Shown here piece by piece: positions 17,463-28,578 of a stretch of 64,000 nt of DNA. The stretch spans positions 14,179,001 to 14,243,000 of the forward strand of contig JAPTOF010000002.1 in assembly GCA_028554755.1 (NCBI GenBank), in the 5' to 3' direction. The position numbers and the translations under genes were made by a program. The stretch comes from Cordia subcordata (Eukaryota; Streptophyta; Magnoliopsida; Boraginales; Cordiaceae). The notes below the pieces were generated by a model that saw only the letters and a list, made by a program, of their open reading frames with translations, was not told the origin of the DNA and ran no database searches. The stretch's first letter is position 1. Each line of letters starts with the position of its first letter.

Positions 17463-18729
17463 TTAAACGAAATATTTTATGTAAATTTTTCTTTAAATAA
17501 CTATTTCTTTCTATGTCATTCTACGGATAAGACACATAATATTACTCAATTCAATAAATTAAAAGAAATTTCAATTTTATTGTGTCATATATTTGTGAGA
17601 AACATACAAGTTTATGACATGATAGTCAATCACTCAATTGAATATATCAAACAACTCTTGCCAATCACTCAATTGAATGTATCAAACAAATCTTGCCTAA
17701 CTTGTACGAGGAGCTAGCTGTTACAACAAATAGATGTTTCATATAGTGATCTGTAAAGCATGTTCGATGTTGGGCTTTTCTTAAGCATAAAGAAAGACTT
17801 TACGCCATTATGTTAGTGTACTTTGCATTGCTTGCTCATTTTCCCCCTCTTTTTGGGGATAAAAAAGGAAAATCAGTCATGAGTATAAAGGATTATTCTT
17901 GAGACCACTCGCCGAAAATTGCGTATCAATAACGGAAGAATTCGTCACTAATTCATACTAAATCTCATTTAGTGACAACTTAATAACACAAAACGTCAAT
18001 CTCTAAATTGTCTGTCTCTAAGTAAGTTTCGATCACTATTCCGTTTCTAATTAATATTGTATGGTCCTCATTTCTAATCCATCTTTAACTAGAATCGGAA
18101 TGTCCGTGTTATGCAAAATCAGATTAGAGACTCATGAACGATCATTAATTAAAAAGGGAATTTTGTTCTCTAATCTAGATAGTGAGGAATTAGAAATCAA
18201 AGTTTCACTTACTAACTAGAGATAGAATATTAGTCGTTAAATTAGACACTGAACGTCCACAACAACCCGTCTCTTATCTTCATCGAATAGAAATTAAAGT
18301 TGAGCAGGCGATAAAAACACGTAAGATGACTGAATTGGGAAGCAGCTTATGCCTTAAGAGGGAAGCATGACGAAGAGGAATAGCCACAAATTAAAAACTA
18401 CTAGAAACAGCCATACGCGTTTGTTGCGGCTGGTGACAGCAATGTCCCTCCATCACAGGCTTTCACAAAAAGGAAGATGAATAAAAATGCTTCCCGTTTT
18501 CTTTCTTCTCTTGCAAGGTTGGCCATCACATGGAATTGAAACTGTTCATACAATGGCTTCACCTACTTTTGTGTGTATACATATATGCGTGTTCTTTAAC
18601 CCGTGCATGCAGAGTGTATATCGTATTTAATTTAGTGATAATTTTATAAAATAAGAAGCTAAAAAGTAAAATATTCTTTTTCTCTCACACTTGAATAAAA
18701 AGATATATGTCTAGTAGTGACTCAATAGA
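17463..18729. other. intergenic, with probable MITE debris
   Basis: No gene is supported. The stretch 17890-18290 has TTAGTGAC/GTCACTAA-type motifs on both strands, typical of decayed plant MITEs. A GC-richer patch at 18410-18480 contains CAGCC...GGCTG inverted motifs. I could not fix element ends. Confidence 0.4.
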
Positions 18730-19157
18730 TGTTGGGTTATAGCTCAAGTGTTAAACCCAAGTTCATATTAAAATTAGAAAAGAATCATAAAGAGAGTCAA
18801 AATTTTAATTATAGTAAGAGTCTTAGTTATGATAAGATTAATAAATTAAGAAACCGACGTCTTGAAAGACAAGGAAGTCTCCACTATAAATAAAACTCTT
18901 GCGTTACTTGTAAGATGTGTCTCTTGCAATAGATCTAGATAGAGAGAGAGCCATTGTAAGAACACCGTAAAGGAGGGTTTAGACTTTTCTATCCATGCAA
19001 AAAGTCCTATTGAGTTTGTACTCTTTTCTTTCCAGTGGAGGTTTTCGTGAACGTAGGCAGAGAGTCGAACAACGTTTAATTGTGCATATTATTTTCTTGT
19101 TACTCGTGCTTTAACTCCGCTACGTGAGCGTGTGTTATGCGTCCTAATTTCCTAACA
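18730..19157 (+). repeat. 5' LTR of the Tork-type element
   Basis: 428 bp, from TGTTGGGTTATAG to CCTAATTTCCTAACA. It matches 20973-21398 along its length, including CATAAAGAGAGTCAAAAT, ACAAGGAAGTCTCC and GAGAGCCATTGTAAGAACAC. CTATAAATA is a likely TATA box within it. Confidence 0.92.
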
Positions 19158-19159
19158 AG

Positions 19160-19172
19160 TGGTATCGAGAGC
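19160..19172 (+). promoter_or_regulatory. primer binding site (initiator Met-tRNA type)
   Basis: TGGTATCGAGAGC lies two bases after the 5' LTR. It resembles TGGTATCAGAGC, the usual Copia PBS for the 3' end of initiator Met-tRNA. Confidence 0.85.
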
Positions 19173-19577
19173 TAGGTTGGAGGGAGGACGCTAGTTTGCG
19201 TGAAAAACAAAAAAAGAGACGCCGAAGAGGAGTTCAAAAATTCACAAATTTGCTGGTCACGTTTGGAGGCTTTCCTAGAACCGATCGATGATCCGTTTGT
19301 TTATGTGCGTTCATCGCAGCAAGAAGAATAAGCTGCTAAAATTTCGCGACAATCCGACGGTTGGATTGTAAGATACAAGTAGGTCAAGTTTTGTGAGTTT
19401 GTGGTCAAAAAGTTAAATAGAGGGTTTGACCAATACTGACCACAGGGCTGTAGGGGTTTGACCGCATTGACCGAGGGTCTCCCCGCCATTTTTCAACGTC
19501 CTGAATTTGTTTTTGGGGTTCGTTTTGCCAAATTCTTGCTGTATTATTGAATTTTAGCAAATTTGTACATAAGAGCC

Positions 19578-20507
19578 ATGACGACGACCTGTACGAAGTT
19601 TGAAATTCCAATGTTCGATGGGAATATGAACTTCAACTTGTGGAGGAATACTATCAAGAACCTTTTGGTGCAGCAAGGCCTTGATGAAGTGCTAGAAGAG
19701 GTAAAACCGGATGAAGTCAATGATAAGAAGTGAAAGTCCATACAACTAAGAGCCATAAGTACCATTTGATTGGCTTTAGTACCGTAAATTAAATGTTATG
19801 TAATTGATAAGCCGACGATAAGCGATGTGTTCGACAAGTTGAAGAACATTTATAAGTCCAAGTCGATTACCAACCGATTGTGTTTAAGGACAAAGCTCTA
19901 CTCGTTCAAGATGGAAGAGAGAACCGCCATCCAGGATCACATCAACAAATTTAACGAGTTAGTGGTCAAGCTCATAAGCATTGGGAAGCCTGACAAGAGA
20001 ATTACGGATGAAGAACAAGCATTCATACTACTATCTTTCCTGCCAAAGTCATACAAGCCGTTCGTGTAATCAGTCCTTGTTGGGAATAAGACTCTCTAGT
20101 TGAACGAAATGTCTGTACTCTTGAGAAAGAACGAGAGGATGTTGGGAAGAAGTAGTGTGCCTAATGGAGATCAAGCACTAGCTATTGAAGGTTCGAATCA
20201 AGAAAGAAGTTCTAGATGAGGGAATTCTCGCAGAGGTAAATTGAGATAAAAAAGTTGAGCTCGGGATGGAGAAGACGATCGAGAATGCTACTATTGTAGA
20301 GAGAAGGGCCATATCCAACCAAGATGTCCTAGATTGAGAGAGGATATGAAAAGCCTTAGAGAGTGGAGATCTAAGGGCAAAGAAAAGGTGTATGGTGAGG
20401 ACTCTGCGAACCTTGTTAAGGGTGATGATAGCGATGGTAGTGAGACTGTTTTGATAGAGGTAAGCGGGGATGCTAATGAAGGCTCAAAGAGGAAGAAAAC
20501 TGACTAG
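19578..20507 (+). pseudogene. gag of the Tork-type element (broken)
   Basis: The frame starts at ATG 19578 with KFEIPMFDGNMNFNLWRNTI, a typical Tork gag opening, and is cut by stops near 19731 and later. The 19827-20069 part is standard gag (interaction-type motif NKFNELVVKLISIG, then LLSFLPKSYKPFV). A CCHC zinc knuckle is at 20286-20327 (CYYCREKGHIQPRC). Acidic sequence follows before the frame breaks near 20507. Confidence 0.85.
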
Positions 20508-20559
20508 ATGTTGGATTCAGTGGGAACGTTTCATGTTTGTAATGATAAACTAGTTTCGA

Positions 20560-20972
20560 CACTTTGGTTTTGGGAAAGAAGCTTGGATACATCACTATTG
20601 AGAACAACCAGAAGATGAAAGTTGCTGGCGCTGGGAGAGTTTGCCTAAGGCTCGGCAATGGTAATATCAAGACTGTCTCCAATGTGAGATATGTGTCATC
20701 TTGCATGTCTAACATAATTTTGCTAGGTGAGTTAGTGTCAAAAGGGTACAAGTACGTTGGTGAAAGAGACTACTGCAAAGTGTATTATGGAGAGGAGCCA
20801 GTTCTTGAAGGGAGGAGGAACGAAAAGCATGTGTGCTACTTGAAGGGATGCACCGCATTGAGAGACGAACGCGACAACTGTGAAGAAGCTCAAGTAAAGG
20901 TTGAAAAGAAGAGAAAAGCGATATTCTCGCCTACTGCGGAGATTCTTGGCACTTCTCGCCAAGGGAGGAATT
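20560..20972 (+). pseudogene. protease/pre-integrase remnant fused to the 3' end of the internal region
   Basis: The open frame contains KMKVAGAGRVCLRLGNGNIK and VRYVSSCMSNIILLGELVSKGY, the conserved segment between protease and the pre-integrase domain. After CYLKGCTAL it changes to a Lys/Glu-rich stretch that runs through the PPT into the LTR. Integrase, RT and RNase H are missing without breaking the frame, so the deletion junction is near 20865-20890. Confidence 0.75.
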
Positions 20973-21398
20973 TGTTGGGTTGTGGCTCAAATGCTAAGCC
21001 TAAGCCCATATTGAAATTAGGAAAGACTCATAAAGAGAGTCAAAATATCAATTATGGTAAGAGTCTTAGTTATGGTAAGATTGAAAGATTAGGAAACTTT
21101 TGTCTTGGAGGACAAGGAAGTCTCCTCTATAAATAGGACTCTTGCATTACTGGTAAAATGTGTCTTGCAATAGATTTAGATAGACAGAGAGCCATTGTAA
21201 GAACACTGTGAGAGAGGGTTTAGACTGTTCTATCTGTGTAAAAAGTCTTATCGAGTTTGCACTATTTTCTATTTAGTGGAGATTTTCATGGACGTAAGTA
21301 GAGGGCCGAATCATGTTTAATTATGCGTATTATTTTCTCGTTACTCATGCTTTAATTCCACTGCGTGAGTGTGTGTTATACGTCCTAATTTCCTAACA
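20973..21398 (+). repeat. 3' LTR of the Tork-type element
   Basis: 426 bp, starting TGTTGGGTTGTGG after the PPT at 20961-20972 and ending CCTAATTTCCTAACA. It pairs with 18730-19157. Confidence 0.92.
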
Positions 21399-22444
21399 AT
21401 AAATTTAAAAAATACATTGATCCCTGGATAACAAATGGACTAGGTCTACTTTGCATGAATATGATATTATATGTATAGGTGGTAGCAGCTTATACATATT
21501 AGCACAAATGAGTCCAACAAATACAGTTACAAATCACAACGGATGGTTTGGGAGAAATTAATAGTTGCAATGCTAGGAATTTTTCTCCAAAACTTTCTCA
21601 ACCTTCTCACATTTCACTAATATTATTGAGATATTGCAACATGCAATTTTACCAGCTCTAGTGTGTGCATATATGTGTATGAATTAAAAATTTATACCAA
21701 ATGTCTAGTTGTGCTAAACAATCGGACCTCCTTTTGACAAGTTTCACTATTTTTTATATAATAGAGGCTCCACATAGTTTAGAAATTAGCCAAGCATTTG
21801 AAACACTTTCTCCACCACTTTACACTTCAACCCTTTTTATGTAATAGAAATTTTATTATATACATTGAAGATGAGTTCTTACTATCAAAGAAAAAGGGTG
21901 TCGAGCGTCGTAAAACTTTAGTTTGTATGAAATAAAAAATACACATACTTTGGGAGGAATTTCTTAATAAACGTAGGTAGTGAAGTAGATGCATGGAAAT
22001 GAACATGTTACAGAAAGATATCATCCACGTCAAATTATGAAAAATTGATGATCAAATGAAAGCTAATTTGTTGCACGATAGCGTCATTTTACAAATCATG
22101 AATTTATTAATTTTTCTTTGGCGAAAATGGTCATCTGTTACATGTTAATGTACGTATGCTAATATCATGCATACACGAATCAAGCTCATATAAGAATTTC
22201 TTCGATTTTATGGTTATTTGAAGAATTTGTCGATCTTCCTCTTTTCTGTTTTTGTTGGACAGATCATTATATTATGTTCTTTCTCGCTTTCAACTATGAA
22301 ATGCTTATTCTTGTACATCATTTTTCTTTACTTCTTAGTTTTTGGTCAATGGAGGGTTTGGCTAATATTCTGCTTTGCAAAAGATATGGAGAATATATTT
22401 AGCTTCCGTGGGAATTTATTTTTTAAATAAAATTTATTTTTTAT

Positions 22445-22481
<37 letters not shown>

Positions 22482-22855
22482 TAATAAGTATTTAGAGTAA
22501 ATTTTAAAAAGTTTAAATCTTTTAAACTTTAAAGATTAAAAATTTGAACTTTTTTTAAAGTTTTTTAAATTATAAGAGAGCGTTTTTTCTTTTTTGAAGA
22601 GAAAATTAATTGAAACGAGCCCTTATTCAATGACGAGTTAAAGTCATGCCCATGTTCTATGCTCAAATGCATGTTCTGTTGCCTCTTTGTTTCCCTTGTT
22701 TTCTATATTTCTTTTATTTTATTCATCGTCATCAAAATGTTTCTATTTCTTTAAAAGAAAAAAATCATCGAAGTACATAAAATTGTATGGAAAATAACAC
22801 TTGTCACATGTTAAATGTTCCGATTTCTGGGTGGGTGATTACACGTAAGCTTGTG
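21399..22855. other. intergenic AT-rich DNA
   Basis: No gene is supported. A pure (AT)n tract lies at 22448-22477. The stretch about 22400-22625 ends in AATTGAAACGAGCCC and has A/T-run arms around the (AT)n, suggesting a decayed MITE of the GGGC-end type seen at 15056. Confidence 0.5.
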
Positions 22856-22863
22856 GGAATATT

Positions 22864-23101
22864 TTTTTTTTTTTTTTTTTAAAAGGGTTAGCAAAGAGAA
22901 CCTTTCCCACCTGTGGAGCGCATGTCAGCGGGAGGTAAATCGAGGATGTGCGTGAGTGGCGGCCCCGAGAGAGACCAACGGGCGTGGAAATCCAGCAAAT
23001 GCATGATATTTCAATGAATCTGCGCCACACGGATTTCGATCCGCGTTGTCGAGTGTCTCCACCCTAATCACCCCCCACTTTACTCACTCACATGGCCCTT
23101 T
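22864..23101 (-). mobile_element. SINE-like retroposon candidate
   Basis: On the minus strand this ~240-bp GC-richer segment ends in a poly(A) tail (poly-T at 22862-22880 on the plus strand). It is bracketed by direct copies of GGAATATT (22856-22863 and 23102-23109), the pattern of target-primed insertion. It holds GATCGAAATCC, close to a Pol III B box, with GGTGATTAGGGTGG upstream as a possible A box. No protein frame is convincing. A processed fragment of an unknown transcript is the alternative. Confidence 0.5.
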
Positions 23102-23229
23102 GGAATATTATTGTCCTAAGGCATCCATCACCCAAGAAGATATATGTGCTCAGCTATTTGCCAACACCCCATTCATGAGATCTAGTGTTCTTCTCCAGAT
23201 TACTACTAGTGCCCTTGCAAGTTAATTAA

Positions 23230-23430
23230 GGGTTTGTTTGAATTGATTTTTTTTAAAAAATAATATTTTAAAAAAATTTATATATATATATATATATATT
23301 GTAATAATTTTTTGACTTGATTCTTAAAAAAGTTTAATTATATATTTTTTCAAAAGTTAAAATTTTCAATTTCTCAAAAAGACACAATTAAAAAAATTGA
23401 TATAGATAAAACCAATCTAAATGAGTCCTA
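23230..23430. mobile_element. MITE-like element
   Basis: It opens GGGTTTGTTTGAATTG and closes with AACCAATCTAAATGAGTCC, imperfect inverted ends like those at 15056-15255, with A/T-rich arms and a (TA)n in the middle. Confidence 0.4.
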
Positions 23431-23450
23431 ACTCGTACTTGAGAAATTAG

Positions 23451-23610
23451 GCCTCGTCTAGATTTAAAAAGATATATTTTTAATATGATAAGTATTTAGT
23501 TTATTTTTAAAAATTTTAAAAAATTCAAATTCAAAAAAAGAATTAACTTTTCAAAAAAATTTATTTTAAAAAAATTAAAATAAAAAAGAAAATTCTATTC
23601 AGATGAGCAT
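23451..23610. mobile_element. MITE-like fragment
   Basis: The ends GCCTCGTCTAGATTTAAAAAG and TTCTATTCAGATGAGC are weakly inverted, with A/T-rich arms between. It is probably another member of the GGGCC/TTTG-end group, more decayed. Confidence 0.3.
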
Positions 23611-24674
23611 ATTATGAAAAACCCGTGTTTAAATGCGTCGAAGGAAAGGAAACCACTTTTTCATCTTTATTTACTTGGAGACTTTCCGTTATCTATTGAC
23701 CTATAACGGATTTGAAGAGAAATTTATTTCTTTGGAGTGCTATTACAAAAATTTTACGATTATTTTTGTTTTCTAATCATAAACACATAAAAATTTCAAT
23801 AGAGAAGCTAATGAACACCAGTTGTTACATAAACATGATTTAACATATTAAACAAATCCAAAGGAGAAGCAACAACCCAATCTTGGGGAAGGAAGTCACG
23901 CGAATATTTGATTTTTTTTTAATTTAATTATAAATCAATTAAATCTTTGTGCATAAGTTAAAATCACTTAATCTCTACTAAATACTGATTAGTCCTTTTT
24001 TTTGGTTGTCTTTATTTCTTTCTTTCTTTTTTTTTTTTGGGTCGTACGCTTCAAATCTAATTAAATCATCAATTATTCAATGTACTCTCAGCGAAAAATT
24101 CCAAGCAAAGCAAAACGTTATCACTTACAAAGCTTCAAGTTAATCTTAAAAAAATTATACACTATTCATTTTCAAAAATTAAAAAAAAAATTAATACACC
24201 CAATAATTAAACGATACAGTCACATGAATCATTGACCTGTAAATTTTTCCGTTGGAAGTCTTCATCAAAATTGTTTGAAAAGAGATATTCGCATTGGTCC
24301 CCCGACCCCCACCCCCCCCCCCCTCCTAGGATTCTTTCTGAAATGGATCCACTTATAACAATTTAGCCGATAAGTAGAATTTAAAAGTTAAAATTATTAA
24401 TAAATCGTAATAATATAATATAAATAAAAATTAGGATAAATAATTTGTATAATCTTTTATTTTTTACGATATTTGATGATAAAATTCCTTATATTTAAAA
24501 TACAACAATCTAACCCTTTTTATCTTTGCAATTAATAATGCCGTTAGTCTTGAGTCCAAAACAATTAAAAGAAACATATTCAAGTTCATTATCTTTATCA
24601 TTTGTGACGTTGTAAGTCTCTTATATTTAGAATTTATGACACTACTGATCCTATCGTCATTATATTTTTAACTT
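23611..24674. other. intergenic AT-rich DNA
   Basis: No gene. A C-rich run (24299-24326) is present. From about 24460 the sequence resembles the MITE at 12253-12638 (TATCTTTGCAATTAATAATG, GTTAGTCTTGAG), so the Mutator-like element that follows was probably inserted into a copy of that family. Confidence 0.45.
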
Positions 24675-25492
24675 GGGTAAATTGCGCGGACCCTCCTTAT
24701 ATTTTGTCATAAGTGTGCGTTTACCCTCTGTAATTTAAAAATTAGTTAGTTACCCCCTATTCTTCTAAAAAATGAAGCACGCACGCCATTTTTTTTTTAA
24801 CTCTGTTAGTTTTGTCTAACAAAAATACAAAAGGACTAATATACTCTTCAAACCCATGGGCTATCTGTGCACTCATGGCAACCATAAGGGGGTACGTCAC
24901 ACTTATGACAAACAACAGGGGGGTACGACGGTATTCACCCTTTTTATTTAATTGGAAATGTGAAGTAAGTAATAATTAGTTAAATAATAAATTATTAATA
25001 ATTTAATAATTGATTAATTAATAATCTAATAATTAAAAATATAATTAATTTAATTAATGAGACGGTGGTTGTGGGATCGTGATCACAGTGAAGGTTAACT
25101 TCTTTTTTTTTATTTTTTTATTTTTCGATAACAAAAAATATTCACTTGTAATAACGAAATAAAATGTAAACATGTTTGTAGTACAATTGGTTAAAATTTA
25201 CATGTTTTAAACTAAGGTCAAAGGCTCAATTCTTTTCTCTTGCAAATATTTTTTGAAAATAAAGAAGGAAGGGTATTTTTGAACGAAATCAAGTTTACCA
25301 ACAAAAATACTAACCCTAGTCGGAAGCCCCACGTGTATGCCATACGCCCGATTAAATCTAACCAAAAAAATGATGAAAGGGGGCAATGTGCTTCACTTTT
25401 GGAAAGTACAGGAGATAACTAACTAATTTTTAAATCATAGGGGTAAATATACACTTATGACAAATTATAAGGGGATTTTGTGCAATTTATTC
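24675..25492. mobile_element. Mutator-like non-autonomous element with >100-bp TIRs
   Basis: The left arm and the reverse complement of the right arm match for more than 100 bp: (G/A)TAAATTGC(G/A)C, TTTGTCATAAGTGT, TTTAAAAATTAGTTAGTTA and GAAGCAC in the same order. The flanks TTTTAACTT (24666-24674) and TTGTAACTT (25493-25501) form a 9-bp duplication with one change, as expected for Mutator-like elements. An extra right-end-like segment (24885-24946, with CACACTTATGACAAAC) inside suggests a nested or rearranged copy. No transposase; the short frame at 25240-25422 reads into the right TIR. Confidence 0.75.
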
Positions 25493-26028
25493 TTGTAACT
25501 TTTTTATTTTAATATTGATGTTGTTATAAATTTTAAAAATAAGACTGAATTACCACCTTTTAAAGATATAATAACTTTATTTCAGAAGAGTATAAACTAA
25601 GGACCAAACAAATTATTTCCTGAAAATTTATTTCATAATATTACAAGAATATTAATTAAATCATCATAACATAAGACAAATAAATAACCCCGGGGAAGGA
25701 AACATTTTATAATCCCCACATGCCGATCGCAACGGTAAACCAAAAGCCTTTTTCCAATTAAATAATAAATAAAACGGTCCGCAGAGTTCCCCATCTTTAC
25801 CGTCCAATCAGGCCACCAATCACCTACGTGGACGCTCCAGATCTGTTTACTCGGCTGTACAGTGAAGAAACGACGACGCTTTAATCCTTTAATCATACGC
25901 CTCAATCCTTGTGGCTGAGCTGTTCACCAATGATTGGCTCACAGCATATTTTTTAAAAAAATTAATTTTCACTAAACCGCCTCAAAAAATAAAATTAAAG
26001 AAATAAAAATTCCACATTTTTGTCTCCC
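25493..26028. promoter_or_regulatory. upstream region of the AGP gene
   Basis: CCAAT motifs lie at 25804 and 25816, and an ACGT-core motif (CTACGTGGAC) at about 25824-25833. These are common in plant promoters but not proof of function. The minus-strand frame in 25633-25905 has no recognisable product. Confidence 0.35.
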
Positions 26029-26036
26029 TATAAATA
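26029..26036 (+). promoter_or_regulatory. TATA box of the AGP gene
   Basis: TATAAATA lies 208 bp upstream of the start codon. The predicted 5' UTR contains CT and TA microsatellite runs (26138-26233), so its length may vary between individuals. Confidence 0.7.
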
Positions 26037-26135
26037 TCTCATGTTCTCGTGCCATTTCAAACGCCTTGTCTTGCTTCTGAAAAAACACACAAAACACACG
26101 AAAACACTCTCTAGACCTGTACACAAATATATTCA

Positions 26136-26167
<32 letters not shown>

Positions 26168-26243
26168 CACAACAGAGCTCTCTCTCTAGATATATATACA
26201 TATATATATACATATATATACATATATTTATATATATAGAGAA

Positions 26244-26639
26244 ATGGCTTGCTCTAGAGTGATTTTGGCTTTGATGTTCACTCTGGTGGCGGGATACGCA
26301 ATGGCGCAGGCTCCGGGAGCTTCTCCGGCAGCGTCGCCGAAGGCATCTCCATCTCCGGTCGCTACGCCTCCGTCCCCCACCGTGAAACCACCAGTCTCCG
26401 CGCCTACATCTTCTCCCACGGCTTCTCCGCCGTCCGAGACTCCTACCTTGTCTCCTCCGGCTCCTCCGACCGCTCCAGCTGTATCTCCCGCCGGCACTCC
26501 CTCCGGTCCTTCTCCCTCCATCGCCGCCGCTCCCGGTGCTGGTTCTCCTACTTCCCCTCCTAACTCCGCCGGCTTGAACAGCGTCGCCCTCGCCGGATCC
26601 GCTTCCGTAGCGCTCTTGGCCTCCGCGTTGTTGCTCTAA
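26244..26639 (+). CDS. classical arabinogalactan protein (AGP), GPI-anchored
   Basis: A single intronless frame of 131 residues. Residues 1-21 form a signal peptide ending GYAMA, leaving an N-terminal Gln as is usual in AGPs. Residues 22 to about 108 are almost only Pro, Ala, Ser, Thr with some Val and Gly, in AP, SP, TP and PP pairs (start QAPGASPAASPKASPSP). These are the sites of proline hydroxylation and arabinogalactan addition. The C-terminus (about 109-131) is a hydrophobic tail ending ALLASALLL after small residues (NSAG), fitting a GPI-anchor signal. The family acts at the plasma membrane and cell wall in growth and signalling; a specific role cannot be read from sequence. The gene is far richer in GC than its flanks. 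The start is the first ATG after the TATA box in this frame. Confidence 0.93.
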   Translation: MACSRVILALMFTLVAGYAMAQAPGASPAASPKASPSPVATPPSPTVKPPVSAPTSSPTASPPSETPTLSPPAPPTAPAVSPAGTPSGPSPSIAAAPGAGSPTSPPNSAGLNSVALAGSASVALLASALLL

Positions 26640-27494
26640 GCAGCTAATCTATGATACATTTCTTCTTTTTTCGTTAGTTTTCTTATTTTTTTCCTTGATA
26701 TTTTTGGACTTTTTTAAATTGTTGTTGATGTGTTAGGGTTTATTAAATTTTTTATTTCATGTTGATTATTCTTATTTTTACTTTTGCTTTTGACGATGAG
26801 AGTTCATGTTGCTGATGTCATTATTATTGATCATTATTATGAATTCTTTTTTTATTTCTGTATACTTTTTGCTATCTAGCATTTTCGATTTATATTTTTA
26901 TGCAAAAATAATCTAGATCTGAGTGGAGATAATATTGACTTTTAAGTCAAATTGATACTTAAATTGGTTAAAAAGCCGAAAAAAGAGAGAAATATTCAGT
27001 TTACGGTGTTCTACAGTGGTTCAAAATTCTGTGATTCAAGGTGGTTGAAAAACAACTCGTGTATTAATTTTGAATTTTATGGAGAAATATGTATAATTTT
27101 TAAATTATACGAGATAATTTGTAATGTTATATAAATTATAGAGGAGTATTAACAAAATTTGGGAATGACAAAAAAGTTTATGCCATCTTTATCAAATATG
27201 GAAATAGAATGTATTTTACTAAGAAAAGGAAAACATAGTAATTTGATGATGTTTAGAAAAGGGAGACATTGATGTGAAGTGGGGTGAACAAACAACCTCA
27301 AAGTACAACGTGAAAGTTCTAGGTGGTGGGGGTGGGGGTTTGTCGTGTAGTGGTAGGGGCATATGTGGTGGAAGAATAATAATACAAGGGACAGCTGTTA
27401 GTTTTTGTTGTGTCTTTTTGTGTGGAGTTTCACATGGGTGTGTGACAGCTGGTGTTTACATGTGTTCTCGTGACTGACCGCTAAATGTAGACTG

Positions 27495-27770
27495 TGATTA
27501 AAGTTGGTAACTTTTTGTTCACCCGTTCCATAGACTTATTTCGAACGAATCAACTCATGACGTTATCAAATTAGTTATTATAATAATAGAAGATTAGTTA
27601 TCATAATAATATGATCGATTTTACAAAATTACCTTGTAAAGACATCAATTCAAACTCTAAATTGTTGAATTGAGAGAGATGTTGTGCGATATCAATTACA
27701 GTTGGTAACTTTTTGTTCACCTGTTCTGTAGATTTATTTCGAATGAATCTAACTCATAACATTATAAGAT
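27495..27770. repeat. direct repeat pair (~75 bp each)
   Basis: 27495-27570 and 27695-27770 share AGTTGGTAACTTTTTGTTCAC, CTGTTC/CCGTTC, TTATTTCGAA and AATC(A/T)AACTCAT. A spacer of about 120 bp separates them. It may be a decayed terminal repeat or an old tandem duplication. Confidence 0.6.
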
Positions 27771-28138
27771 TAGGTTTTTTTTTTTTTTTTTGGGGTAGTG
27801 TTTAACAAGTCATAGGTATTTTATGAGTAAGAACGTAATATTCTTTGTAGTAGTAGTCTAATTTATTATATATTGTATTAACGAGAAGTGACTAATTAAT
27901 ACTTAACACTTACGGATAGTTCATAACTGGGTGACACGGCACGACAAATGATTATACCTCCTACTTAATGTATGCGTATATGAAATGATACTCTCCAAAT
28001 TTGGCTATATAATAGAACAGAAATATAATCATTACTATTTAGTAGGGTTAATAGTTGTCTGAATTGCAAGTTAGTAGGTTCGTTCTATGCATTAAAGGAA
28101 TTGTCACTATATATAATTGTTCTTGTACGTGATATATG

Positions 28139-28139
28139 C

Positions 28140-28172
<33 letters not shown>
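28139..28172. repeat. (TA)n microsatellite
   Basis: A pure TA run in intergenic DNA. Confidence 0.95.
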
Positions 28173-28175
<3 letters not shown>

Positions 28176-28513
28176 CTCTTAGTGGGATCTGATGAAGTAT
28201 ATAAAATTAATCTTTCGGCCATTAAATGAAAATGGTGTTTAACTTACGTAGATTTCCATGGGGTTTTCACAATTAAGGTTATGTTTGAAGAGCATAACTC
28301 CGTTTTCTGTTTTTGAGTACCAATGATCACAAGTATGTATATGATAGTGCATTGAATATCCCTTACTTCAACTGAAGCCTCTACCTTTATGCCTTTGCAG
28401 AAGTGCCTCTTTCTCCATATTTTAAGCTTTTCAGCATAAATTTCTCGTTATCACCCTAATATCCCACAACCCTGATTTTCAACCAGATCAAACCCGAGAG
28501 AGAGTTAAAGGGA

Positions 28514-28578
28514 ATTAATCATTTCTCTCCTATCAGAAGCCCATTAATCGTTTTTCTCCTATCAGAAGGCCATTAATC
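28514..28578. repeat. short tandem repeat, 29-bp unit
   Basis: ATTAATC...CTCCTATCAGAAG occurs twice and starts a third time, with a period of 29 bp. Confidence 0.75.

Larger units (their letters stand above)
18730..21398 (+). mobile_element. internally deleted Tork-type Copia LTR retrotransposon
   Basis: It has LTRs at 18730-19157 and 20973-21398, both TG...CA. A PBS follows the first and a PPT (AAGGGAGGAATT) precedes the second. The flanks ATAGA (18725-18729) and ATAAA (21399-21403) look like a 5-bp target duplication with one change. The interior is only about 1.8 kb: gag, a CCHC zinc knuckle and the protease/pre-integrase start, then a jump to sequence just before the PPT. Integrase, reverse transcriptase and RNase H are absent, so it could only have moved using another element's proteins. 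The LTRs differ at many positions, so it is not recent. Confidence 0.9.

Noticed and set aside
22839..23030. Minus-strand 63-codon ORF in the GC-richer segment
   Set aside because: It runs through the poly(A) tail of the SINE candidate into Lys repeats, so it is not a credible protein.
26228..26521. Minus-strand Gly/Ala-rich ORF opposite the AGP gene
   Set aside because: Complement of the Pro-rich AGP codons; the plus frame has the signal peptide and GPI signal.
27300..27365. G-rich patch as a G-quadruplex
   Set aside because: Only three runs of four or more G lie close together, so a stable four-run quadruplex is not well supported.
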